A DNA stretch of 40,141 nt from the NCBI GenBank assembly GCA_000827265.1, contig KN834807.1, positions 1 through 40,141 on the forward strand, written 5' to 3'. This document shows positions 22,205-32,630 of this stretch, one piece after another. How positions within the stretch are numbered: the first letter of the stretch is position 1; each line of letters begins with the position of its first letter. Source of the DNA: Collybiopsis luxurians FD-317 M1. Lineage: Eukaryota; Basidiomycota; Agaricomycetes; Agaricales; Omphalotaceae. The notes under the pieces are model-generated. The model was not told the origin of the DNA and ran no database searches. It saw only the letters and a program-made list of their open reading frames with translations. The translations under genes and the position numbers were made by a program.

Positions 22205-23316
22205 AAACTTGAGCTAATTCACTGTTGGAAGTGTATCCTGCAGCACATGTTGCCAGATTGGTATTTTCATTCTTAAACCTCCAGCATGTCTTGTGCACTG
22301 GTGCTGTGTGGAAAACCTGCAGTCTAGGCCTGCTGCCTCAAAGCCAGAACATCAAGGAAGTTCATTGCATGTACTCAGATTCAGGTGCAGGGATACTAGT
22401 TACAATTTAGGCAGTTCCAGGAACTGGTACCAGTATCTGGACATCCTGCAGAGTGTACCTTATGTGGAAGTGGATTTAATTTGGTGACTTAGATATCAAA
22501 ACCTTTTTAAATGTGAATCAGGTTATTATAACCATTCTAGAGAAAATATGTCACTCAGTGCAGATATGCATAGAGCACTTTCTTGTGGTATATATAAACT
22601 AATGTTTTTCAGATGAAGCTTCAGCTCTTTGCCTCCACTTAGTGCAAGATCAGTAACTTGTTTTTAAAGTCTACAATTCAAGTGAAGGTGAGTAGCATTG
22701 CTTGAAACTTTTTTCAGGTAAACCTCATGTGACTGCTTGTAGTTTTAATGATCCTTGTTGAAGGAAATGCACCTGCATGCTCAAAGTTGCCTGCTCTGCT
22801 GACCTCAGATGAAGAGCAGCATTTCTGCCCACAGCCTTCCTACAATTGCATCCAGCTCTACTTTTCTGACAAGGATAACCTCATACCTGCTCCTGATGCT
22901 TATTCTTTCTTTGTTTATGATTTCTGTTCTCAAGATTCCTTTGATGAAGAGTTGAAGAATTGTATTCTTCTAAATAACCAGCAGTGCTGCTTTATTGTTT
23001 CTATTGACTAAAAAATTGATACCTTGGATACTTTCTCCTTAGGCTTTGTTCAAGGCTGAGGTACTACCTTTTTTGCAAAAATTATTATGCTTTGCTGTGG
23101 GAGAGGCTATGCTTTTGCTAGAAAGTATAGGGCCCAGAACATTTATACCTGCTGGTAAAAATTGCAATAGAGTTATGGTCATTGCTCATTTTTATCAGAA
23201 AATGGTATATCATTTTGTGCTCTGTTTAGTGAATAACAGCTATGTATTTTTGTTGAGAGTACACCAAAAGGGCATGTACAAGGAATGGCCTTATTGGCAA
23301 ATGCTGTCATGACTTT
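22205..23316 (+). pseudogene. gene H: decayed multi-exon gene of unknown function (5' part)
   Basis: Exons on plus: about 22205-22520, with ILQHMLPDWYFHS, SMSCALVLCGKPAV and SGHPAECTLCGSGFNLVT; 22613-22687, with DEASALCLHLVQDQ; about 22730-23038, with DEEQHFCPQPSYNCIQLYF and DAYSFFVYDFCSQDSFDEEL; and about 23043-23316. Introns with GT-AG ends separate them. Stops are TAA or TAG where Gln would fit. The product is Cys-rich with a C-x2-C turn in AECTLCG. The family is not recognised. It is divergent from gene G with almost no gap, so a shared control region is possible. Confidence 0.45.
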
Positions 23317-25874
23317 ATAGAAATACAGTCTTCTCTGTAATATTTAAATGCAGATTTGAAACTTTGACTTAGCAAATAATGAGTATTTGCCAGTTTCAAA
23401 AAGAAAAGGGTGCTCAGCCTCTTGAAGGACTGTTCAGTAGAAAAGTTCAATTTTTGTGAAGCCACTTTGTCAAATGATGCTTTTCTGTCTGCATCTACTG
23501 AAAGTTAGCAAGTAAGCAATTTTAACTGAGGTAGATTTAAAATGAACTAATTTTTCTTTTTCAGTTTAAAGGTGTCCAAACTTTGTACTTCAATAAGTGG
23601 TAATCATAGAATTGGAGTTGTAGTGATTCTTGTGGCAGAGATAATTGACAAAGGCTGCATCCCTTTTGATACAGCATAATTTATTTTACATATGCATGGC
23701 AAATTACAAAAACCCAAATTTTTTAATACAATCTTTATTTTGTAATATACAGTCTAAATTTGACAAAGTACTGGCTGTTTTACACACAGAAAGAATATCT
23801 TTAGTTTACAGTTCAGGCAGCATATGGGGACAATACTATGAACAAGGTATATTTTAGATGCAATGTGTATGAGTTTATTCCTCCTTATTTTTTTTTATGT
23901 TTCAATTGCCTTCAGTACTCCACTGCTGTCTGCAAATCTTTGTTACTTTTTACCTGAAAATGTATTGGTTCAATTTCAACAAAATTCAATCAATGTATAT
24001 GCAGATTGATTACTCTGTTCTACACCTCTTCTGCAGCAGAGCCTGTTTGATTGTCAGCTGAAGCAGAACCCAAACTACTATCACTGGTACTGGATTCCAA
24101 TAAAGTTCTAGCTGTCATAAAAGGTCCAGCATTACAAACATGGACTACAAGTGGCAAGTCAGCAGCTGTCTTTCATTCTTAATCAAATGCACACTATATA
24201 TAGAGAATCCTCACCAATTGACAACATAGTGAATTAAAAACTGCTTAAATTTTACATTCCAATTGAAGTGCACTACCCTTCTCCAATAGTCTCTACTTCA
24301 TCATTAGCTGCTGAAATAAATTGAACTCACTATTGGAGATATAGCTATGCTCTCTTTCTATTGTTTATATTTAATCTGCAAGGGAAATGTCATTGTAAAA
24401 GTGTATTTCATGGTAGGGTAAATTTGCACAGGGTCTGCAATCATTATTGTTGGCAGGTACATTGTTGATCAGTCAGTTCTAACAACTGTGCAAGACATAG
24501 GACATGGTGTAGTATGATGATGAGTAAACTGCCATTATGATACTCATGCTTTTTGAAAGCTGAACAGAAGTTTATGAAAGTAATATGCAGTAGAGCTAAG
24601 CATGTTGTTTATGAGCAAGATTAAATACAAGCTAGTGTTTATTTTGTATCATAGTTTCCATCTTTTTATTCTGTAATTGATTGAGACTCATCTTTCAGTG
24701 GTTAAGATAGAAAGAAATGAATACATATAGCATATCTGAGTTGAGTTAGAGTGAATTTTTTAACTTGAATGTCATATTCCATCCTTGCAAGTTCACTCTA
24801 CAAAACAGTTATAAATTAGTAAGACATAGTTATGGGAGTAGATTATGGTACCTTAGCAATGACTGGATACTTGTGCTTGCGAAACTTCTAGAAAGCATGT
24901 TGGGAAACATAGGGAACATTATGGTGTTATATTTTGAATAAGAATGAATTCTATGCACTTTCATATCTTTTTGGTCAACAGGCCAGATACTAGATCTGTG
25001 CAAGATGTTGTCAATGTAAATGTGTTTTTTATCAGTTCCAACTTCAAAAGCTTACTGTTTGAGTTGATTATGGTCCTCAATATGTGCTTCCAAAATCATT
25101 CTGTAGATAGATCTGATTGCAAAGGCTAATGTAGATAAAGTAGTGTTTACAAAGGGTTTGGTATAAGCTGGTACCATCACATAGTTGTTGTCTGGGACTT
25201 CCTAAAGAGTTGCAGGTGAGCAAAGTTATGATAGAGATGTAGGTACTGGCACTTACATTTCTTTTTGAGAAAATATATATTTTTCATAGATCAATATGGA
25301 CAGTTCTGTGTACTTATATTGAGATTGATATAGTCATTCATAAAAAGTGTCCAACTTGGTGATGTCTTTTGATTGCAAGATAGCATGGGTATGTGCTATC
25401 CAGCAGTATGAATTGGAGAGCAGTGGAGTCATTGATGACAGTTGAGTGGTATTGGTGGTGTTAGTCACTGTGCTTTTTTTCATGTGGTTTATGGTATCAG
25501 ACAGATTGATAGAAAATTAGATGAGTGGTCTTGATGAGAAAAATAGAAGTACTGAGGCTTTTTAACTGTTGTGAAAGGTGATTAAAAGGCAGTTTGGACA
25601 TTTGTCATGTCAATTTAAGACAATACTCCTCTGGGAGGTTTGGTTCAGTTTGTTCATAAGATTGTGATGATGTATGGTGTCCAGTGCACTTTCAGCTATG
25701 CTATGGATCCTATCTACAACCAGGTAAGTATGGGCTTGCTTTTATTTGTTTATTTTTTTTTGTTCTGCAGTGATTGCTGTATTATTGTCAATGCAAGTGA
25801 CTGATGAGGGTATTTTAGCCAGTGGCATGTGTTGATGCTGTGACTGTTTGGGAAGAATCACTTTACATAAATAC
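23317..25874 (+). other. scattered exon traces downstream of gene H
   Basis: Readable plus-strand scraps include 23751-23845 (FDKVLAVLHTERISLVYSS), about 24985-25100 (a Cys-rich CARCCQCKCVFYQFQLQK stretch), about 25110-25215 (ANVDKVVFTKGL then a GTGAGC donor), and 25625-25731 (LGGLVQFVHKIVMMYG then a GTAAGT donor). They may be the 3' part of gene H or other genes. Most of 23860-24940 shows nothing I can support. Confidence 0.3.
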
Positions 25875-26226
25875 TGTTGAAAGAAGTGCTGAAATACTTC
25901 TAAGGACATGTACATTGTGTATATATAGTATAGACAAAAGTAGAATAGTTTTAGTAGTTGGACTCTGGAGATGGGGGAAAGTTTGTGTCATTGGAATATT
26001 TTGGTGGAGCGTAAAAATGTGGACACCTGTTTTCATGCCTCATGCATTTGCATGCAAATAGGACCAAACAGACCCCTAATCCTTATATGTTTAGAAAAAG
26101 TCTAGTTGGAATACTCAATCTGTTGACACTATGAGTTACAAACAATCTGTTATACAAGTTATTATTATCAAACCAAAACTTATTGTGATCTCAATCATTG
26201 CTGCTTTAGTTGCCTGAACTTTAACA
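25875..26226 (+). repeat. LTR-B, complete
   Basis: It is 352 bases long, from TGTTGAAAG to TTTAACA. The flanks AATAC and AATAG agree in four of five bases, so it may be a solo LTR. It is followed directly by copia-B protease sequence of the same family, so a 5' LTR with a deleted gag is the alternative. It carries ATTTGCATGCAAAT at 26046-26059. Confidence 0.9.
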
Positions 26227-26763
26227 AATAGATGTCCTAAACCCAGAAAAGGTATTCAAGCCAAAAAGGCCCAGGCTGAGGCTGATGGAGATGTTGTTGA
26301 AAATGCTAGTTGTGCAAGTGCTTTTTCTTTGAATCAACTTCGAGACAATTTTTCTGATATAGTGCAATGGAATACAGACACAGGCGCCACTTCTCATATG
26401 ACACCACATAAAAGTTGGATTCAGAATTACACCCCTTATAGAGTTCTAGTTCAGCTAGCAAATAACAAAATAGTTTATTCTGAAGGAGTTGGTAGTGTTT
26501 TGTTTTCTCCTATTATTAAAGGATACATTGTTAGAGATGTTGAATTTACTAGAGTACTGCATGTTCCTGCATTAAATAATAATCTTCTTTCAGTTCTTTA
26601 CTTGACTAAGCATAGAGGCTTTCATGTTTACATAAATAGAAATCTTATGAAATTTTCTCTTAATAATACTGTTTTGTTCATTGCATCTGTTAATGATATA
26701 TTACTTAGCTTTTTTGAGCTTACTGAATATATATTACCTCTTCAATCACTGTGGCTGACTTAA
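26227..26763 (+). pseudogene. copia-B protease fragment
   Basis: On plus it is open for about 178 codons: the DGDVVENASCASAF region, then the active-site segment WNTDTGATSHMTPHKSW, then RDVEFTRVLHVPALNNN, LLSVLYLTKHRGFHV and KFSLNNTVLF. It covers the end of gag, protease and the GAG-pre-integrase region, then stops. It is the best preserved coding piece of copia-B in the window. Confidence 0.87.
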
Positions 26764-27846
26764 AATATTGTGTATAAAATTAATTCCATAATTAAATATG
26801 AGCATTTACTTTTTTTTTTATGCAAAAAAGATTGTAAAAACAATTACTTTTCTTGCATGTAATATATATTAAAAAAGAAATGAAAATAAATTATAAATTT
26901 CATCTGAAAAACATTCAACAATATGAGATGAATTTTGCAAATCATTTATAAGAAATTTTGCTGTCAATTCATTATATATTTCAGCTGGAAAAGATTCTGT
27001 TATTAAATTAGCCATATAATACTAATTTTGAACATTATTTGATATCTTTTTCACAAGTAAAATACAATAACATCATAAATCTATTATGGCTGTAAGGAGT
27101 TTTTTTTTACAATGAGTAAAATCTATTGCCCAGAAACTGGTCTAAAACTGGACAAAAACTGAGCTTATTAATTTTTTTTTATATTTGTAATATTTTCTGA
27201 GAAAAATTATATTCATACCTCAGATCTTTCCTTTCATGCTGAGTCTAATATTTATGCTAGTAATATTTTTTAAGCAAATAGTTAAAGTCAGGAACAAATT
27301 GAAACATAAAAAATAAAGCAATTTCAGAGCACTCTGTGGGTGCCTATTAGCCTTCTTCTTTTTTGATGACTACTGGTATATACTGGCAGCTAATATATCA
27401 TCTTTCTTTGAGTAAATCAAATTAAAAAATACAGAGAAAAATAAACAAATTAAATAGAGCATATCTTTGATAATCTTTGTTTTTCAGCTTTTAACAAGTT
27501 CAATCCTGTTGCCAAGTACATTACTACAGGCTGTATTACTTTCTGCTGCATGAGTAAAGCAGCCAATACAGTCAGCATATTTATTTTTTGCATGATATTA
27601 TTAAAAAAAGAATGATACTTCTTTAAGCTTTTTTAGAATTTTTAAAGGCAAGAAAAAAATAGCCAGCTATATAAAAAGCTTGAAATCATTAGTGGACTTA
27701 ATCAAGTGTTAAACTTTGAGTAAGTTATGAGAGTAAAGAAAAGAACTTGATATTAGATCAATTCTGAGCTTGAAATCTACTCAGGTGAGTTTTGAGAGAC
27801 TTAAAACAGACAAGCAGTACAGCAAACAGAATTTCAGTACTTCAGT
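26764..27846. other. very AT-rich stretch without genes
   Basis: About 1.1 kb of AT-rich sequence with no CG dinucleotide that I can find, and long A and T runs. No reading frame or repeat family is recognised. Confidence 0.6.
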
Positions 27847-28194
27847 CATTGAAAGAAGTGCTAAAATATTTCTAAGGACATATACAATATATATATGTAG
27901 CATAAATAAAAGTAAAATAGGTTTATTAGTTGGACTTTTGAATTGAGAAAAGTTTGAGTCATTTGCAACTTTTTAGCTGAGTGCAAAAATGTGGACATCT
28001 ATTTTTATGTCTTAAGCATTTCTGTGCAAATAGGACCAAATAAACCTCTTTTTCTTTTATGTCTAGAAAGAGTTTAATTAAATACTCAATCTGTTAACAC
28101 TATGAGTTATAAATAATTTATTATATAAGTTATTATTACCAAATTAAAACTTGTAATTTTAATTATTGCTATTTTATTTACCTGCTTCTTAACA
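27847..28194 (+). repeat. LTR-B, old diverged copy
   Basis: About 348 bases, with the start changed to CATTGAAAG and the end CTTAACA. Many C-to-T and G-to-A differences from other copies are visible, and the central palindrome is lost (CATTTCTGTGCAAAT). It appears older than the others. Confidence 0.85.
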
Positions 28195-29289
28195 TTGGCA
28201 AGACAGAAATGGTTTTAAATTTGAAAAATTCAATGTTAATTTATACAGTTTCAAGACTTATAAAGAGCTACAAAATCAAAGTCAAAGATAAATATGAGAT
28301 AATAAATAGTACACTCCTTTCACAGAATACCAGCAAAGATAACAATAATGTTTGTATCACTAAGTGCTTCATAGAGCATATCAATTGAAACATTTGCTTC
28401 AGTTACATTGAGCATGAACTTTGCCTGGCTAATATTTAGTAAATATACAGCTTCATAATGAACAAGACATTATTAAATGATATGCATCTAAATTAATGTT
28501 ACTAAAATTTACCATTTGTTTTCCATTTCAAGAAGAAGCATTTATTTACTTACTTTAAATAGCACATCTGAAAAAACCATTCAGTAATATTGGACACAGT
28601 GAAAATGCAGTTTCATGTAAAGCAAAGAAGAAAAGAAAGCAGCAAAATAAATGTAGGACTAACTGATGTTGTTTGCTTAGTATTTGGCATTTAATATTTA
28701 TTTGTCTCACTCTTTTGCTTGTGCAGATGGCCACCATTTATTTTGGTCTGTCATAATATCTCTCTCTTTCTTTGTCCACTTGCTCAGTTCACTGCCATTC
28801 ATTTGTATCTTGATATGACTTTAGACACAATTACAATGGATTCCCATCTACCTGGCCCTTTTTCAGTATATAACTATTGTATTTATTTTGCTTTTCCTGA
28901 CTGTATGCAGGCACACATCAATATCAAAACTTACTGGTCTCCTCTGGCTGAGAACAATCTCACTCACAGATCACCAGATAATGCATTTCTTTAAATGGCA
29001 AGATAAGCTTTTAAACAGACATTATGGTACATGTTGAATCCTATCCCTCATATTTGAATATTTGTGTAAGTCTTCAATTGATACTTTTTCATTTTTGACA
29101 TATTGTTTTTTTCAGGAATGAGAGATCAGGCCACCTACACATAACCATTTCACTATTTCACTCCTTTTCTGAAATTGCTGTTGGAATAACTCATTATGAA
29201 AATAAAAATGTTAAGTTTTATCTTACCAGCTGAGGATGCACTAACTAGATGATACAAACCTATTTCATTATTCATTAAAATTTAGATAA
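28195..29289 (+). other. AT-rich stretch with one possible decayed exon
   Basis: It is mostly AT-rich. From a CAG acceptor near 28728, an open stretch runs to 28994 and contains IHLYLDMTLDTITMDSHL and NLTHRSPDNAFL. The composition is protein-like, but I cannot identify it or place its borders with confidence. Confidence 0.3.
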
Positions 29290-29584
29290 ATAAAGCAGCA
29301 ACTTGTATGATAAATTATTTGTAACTCATAGTGTCAACAGATTGGATATTTGACTAGACTCTTTCTAGAAGTAGAAAGAAAAGGAGTTTATTTGGTTCTA
29401 TTTGTATAGAAATGCTTGAGACATGAAAATAGGTATCCATATTTTTGTGCTCTGTTAAAAAGTTGCAAATGACTTAAACTTTTCTCAATCCAAGAGTTCA
29501 ACTAATAAAACTATTTTACTTTTGTCTATGTTATATAATATATCTTGTACATGTTTTTAAAAGTGTTCAGCACTTTTTTCAATA
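29290..29584 (-). repeat. LTR-B, inverted, 3' end internally deleted
   Basis: It matches LTR-B on minus with a deletion near its 3' end and a final TTTCAATA (usually TTTCAACA). It adjoins the polypurine tract of the minus copia-B fragment at 29585, so it is the natural 3' LTR of that fragment. Confidence 0.82.
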
Positions 29585-30144
29585 CAGCCTCCTAATAAAA
29601 TACTTTTTCAATCTAATACAACTTTTTGATCCAATTCTTCTTTAATCTATCATATCCCTATAAGAAGAAATGTAGTTGCCATAATCAACACAGCTCTCTG
29701 GTGATGCACTTCTTTTAATTCTTCAATATCATAGAGGGTCATTTCTTTTTAATCAATCCCATCATATATTTGAACTTCTCTGCCTTTGGCTTTACAAAAG
29801 TTTTAGAGCTGCATTGTTTTTTATAAGCAGATACTTAGGCATTAAAATTGCATAAGTTACTTGATCATATAGCCAGTAGTAGTTAAAATTAGGATGCTTC
29901 ATTCTACCATGGTTCTCAGAATTCTTATCAACTTAAATGGCAGATTGATTATTAACTCATATTTTTAAGGGTAACTTTTAGTTTCATTAATAGAGTTTTT
30001 ATAGAAATAATTTTCTTGCCAGTTACATTAGCAGCAGCAAATTCTGCTTCTGTAGTAGACAATATTACTATGGGCTGTATTTTATGTATCAGTTGACAAT
30101 TCCTGATCCAACTTTGATCATGTAAGAATGACCATTGTCTTTTT
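29585..30144 (-). pseudogene. copia-B RNase H end with doubled polypurine tract
   Basis: On minus it reads IVILSTTEAEFAAANVTGKK (about 30080-30020) toward the pol end near 29760. Two purine-tract-like copies follow, near 29695 and near 29590, in the same arrangement as at 18785-18899. It is strongly AT-biased. A solo LTR-B is inserted at 30145. Confidence 0.78.
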
Positions 30145-30478
30145 TGTTGAAAGAAGTATTGAAACACTTTTAAGAACATGTATAATGTGTATATGTAGTA
30201 CAGACAAAAATAGAATAGTTTTAACAATTGGACTCTGAAGATGGAGAAAAGTTTGTGTCATTGGAATATTTTGGTGAGGCCCAAAAATGTAAACACCTAT
30301 TTTTACACCTCATGCATTTACATGCAAATAGGATCAAATAGACCTTAATTCTTATATGTCTAAAAAGAGTCTAGTTGAAATACTCAATTTATTGACACTA
30401 CAAGTTACAAACAATATTATTACTAAACCAAAACTTGTTGTGATCTCAATTGCTGCTTTAGTTGCTTGAATTTTAACA
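30145..30478 (+). repeat. solo LTR-B with perfect target duplication
   Basis: It is 334 bases long, from TGTTGAAAG to TTTTAACA, flanked on both sides by TTTTT. It lies next to older copia-B sequence of opposite orientation, so it is a later insertion. A run of T makes the duplication less telling than a mixed sequence would be. Confidence 0.87.
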
Positions 30479-31737
30479 TTTTTCACCATAGTTTGCATCT
30501 GTAATAGAACATTATTTGTTACTCATTTCATTTGATATATCTAATCATACATCTACATTATTTATGCTCATATCTCTATGCTCATACATATAATTTACCT
30601 TAAGGATATAATTCTATTTAGATACAGCTATGGACTCTTACAGTATATAAATAGAACAATGTACTTGAATACCCTCAAGCTCTTCAAAATTGATGCAGTT
30701 TATACCAGTTCTTGCAGCTATTTAAATCTCACTCTCTTATATAGTCTGTTATTCAACTGCTACATATTTTAAACCTGCAACAACTGCACTTTTCTTCTCT
30801 CTAGCTCTACTTTTTCCATCATTCTTGTCTAGTACTCCAGATCTGATTAATGGCAACTGGCCAGAATTTCTATCTCACTATTAAACACATTTAACAATTA
30901 GCAAAACAATCTCTAACATGGTCCAGACTATTACCATTTCTAAGCATGCTGAGCATGACAATGAGAAAAGATCTAATGGGGATAATTTTAAACTTTAAAT
31001 CACTGTAGGATTTCAATGTTGCACTAGAAATTTAAATACTTATGATAGTGACAAAAATAAATATTATTTTATTAAGGCAACATTTGAGTATAAAAAACAA
31101 GTCAAGAAATCTGTGTTACTTATTTTTGCACATCTTTTTTTCAGAAGTAGCAAAATTTTATTTAAAAAAAAATAAATAAAGTTTAAGTCATGCTAAATGA
31201 TCAATTCAGCGGTGACAAGTTTGAATTTTTTCATATTGAAGAACCTTCAATTGGAAAGAAAGGGAAAATTACAGACCTAAGAAACTGGGACACTATTAAC
31301 TTTGATATTGATGAGCTCAATATTGATGCTTAACATTAAGTCTTATAAAATTTTAAAGCTATCAAAGATAATCAGAAAGGGTTAAACAAATTTAAGAAAA
31401 TTCAAAATTCAATTAATGGCTTTGAATCTGAAATAGATATCTCACATCTTCAAAAAAAAATTTAAAATTAAAAAGTTTAAAAAAACCTGAAAATTGTTGG
31501 AAAATACTCACAGATTTAATTAAAAATTATATCCATGATATAGTAGAGCAGTAACAGTGCAAGTTTAAAAAGACTGCCAACTGTCCAATGTCCAATCTAG
31601 CACATATTACCCAGCTGAGTGAGTTACACCAGTGAACTATCTGCACATATTGCTGACTTCAGTTAAGAATAATTAAAAAGTAACAAAGCATTGGAACAAA
31701 AGAAAAAAACTGTCTAACAATTCATCTGACTTTTTTT
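30479..31737. other. AT-rich stretch with a small open frame
   Basis: This is very AT-rich sequence with long A and T runs. The only notable frame is the 47-codon one at 31190-31333, listed separately. An open frame at 30578-30772 has only low-complexity hydrophobic content and is not supported as a gene. Confidence 0.5.
31190..31333 (+). CDS. small open frame, 47 codons, unknown
   Basis: It runs from ATG at 31190 to TAA at 31331-31333. The peptide begins MLNDQFSGDKFEFF and ends in an acidic stretch with DTINFDIDELNIDA. The same frame continues after the stop with charged, helix-like text (KKIQNSINGFESEID), so it may be the front of a longer decayed gene. The mixed acidic and aromatic composition is unlike the surrounding A and T runs. 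No family is recognised. Confidence 0.3.
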   Translation: MLNDQFSGDKFEFFHIEEPSIGKKGKITDLRNWDTINFDIDELNIDA

Positions 31738-31780
31738 TGTTGAAAGAAGTGCTGAAACACTTCTAAGGATATGTACAATG
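31738..31780 (+). repeat. LTR-B start, split by a nested LTR-B
   Basis: The first 43 bases of an LTR-B, TGTTGAAAG to GTACAATG. The rest of this copy resumes at 32132 after an inverted LTR-B. Confidence 0.85.
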
Positions 31781-32131
31781 TGTTAAAGATCAGGCAACTA
31801 AAACAGCAATGATTGAAATTACAACAAATTTTGGTTTGGTAATAATAACTTGTATAATAGATTGTTTGTAACTCGTAGTGTCAACAGATTGAGTATTCTA
31901 CTAGACTCTTTCTAGACATATAAGGATTAGGGGTCTGTTTGGTCCTATTTGCATGCAAATACATGAGGTGTGAAAACAGGTGTCCACATTTTTGTGCCCA
32001 GCTAAAATATATTAATGACACAAACTTTTCTCCATCTCCAAAGTCCAACTATTAAAACTATTCTACTTTTGTCTATACTACATATACACATTGTACATGT
32101 TCTTAGAAGTGTTTCAGCACTTCTTTCAACA
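31781..32131 (-). repeat. LTR-B, complete, inserted in another LTR-B
   Basis: It is 351 bases on minus, TGTTAAAG at left and TTTCAACA at right. It lies between the two parts of a plus-strand LTR-B. The five bases on either side (CAATG and ATATA) do not match, so the target duplication is lost or the joint arose by recombination. Confidence 0.87.
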
Positions 32132-32428
32132 ATATATATATATAGTATAGACAAAAGTAGAATAGTTTTAATAGTGGACATGAGGAAAAGTTTGTGTCAT
32201 TAATATATTTTGGCTGGGCACAAAAATGTGGACACCTGTTTTCATGCATTTGCATGTAAATAGGACCAAACAGACCCCTAATTCTTATATGTCTAGAAAG
32301 AGTCTAGTTAGAATACTCAATCTGTTGACACTACGAGTTACAAATAATCTAATATACAAGTTATTATTACCAAACCAAAATTTGTTGTGATCTCAATCAT
32401 TGCTGCTTTAGTTGCCTGAACTCTAACA
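32132..32428 (+). repeat. remainder of the split LTR-B
   Basis: It resumes in the TATATATAGTATAGAC segment and runs to CTCTAACA. Together with 31738-31780 it makes a nearly full LTR-B. Confidence 0.85.
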
Positions 32429-32630
32429 GAATGAAAGGTACCAAAAACAGAATTTACATGGAGTCCATAGGGCATGGAATCTAAGGTTTTTGGTTCCTGA
32501 TTTGCTTTGTTGTTCTTGAGTATCTAATATTGATTGTATGTGAAAGTCCAACAATCTGCGATGATTTTTTCCTTCAGTACCTCAACAGCATGGATCATTA
32601 TTTTCTTTGTCTTTCATGTTAATATTACAG

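Noticed and set aside
4942..32428. LTR-B repeats as a CRISPR-like or tandem array
   Set aside because: Copies are about 350 bp, irregularly spaced, in both orientations, with TG...CA ends and target duplications: LTRs, not an array.
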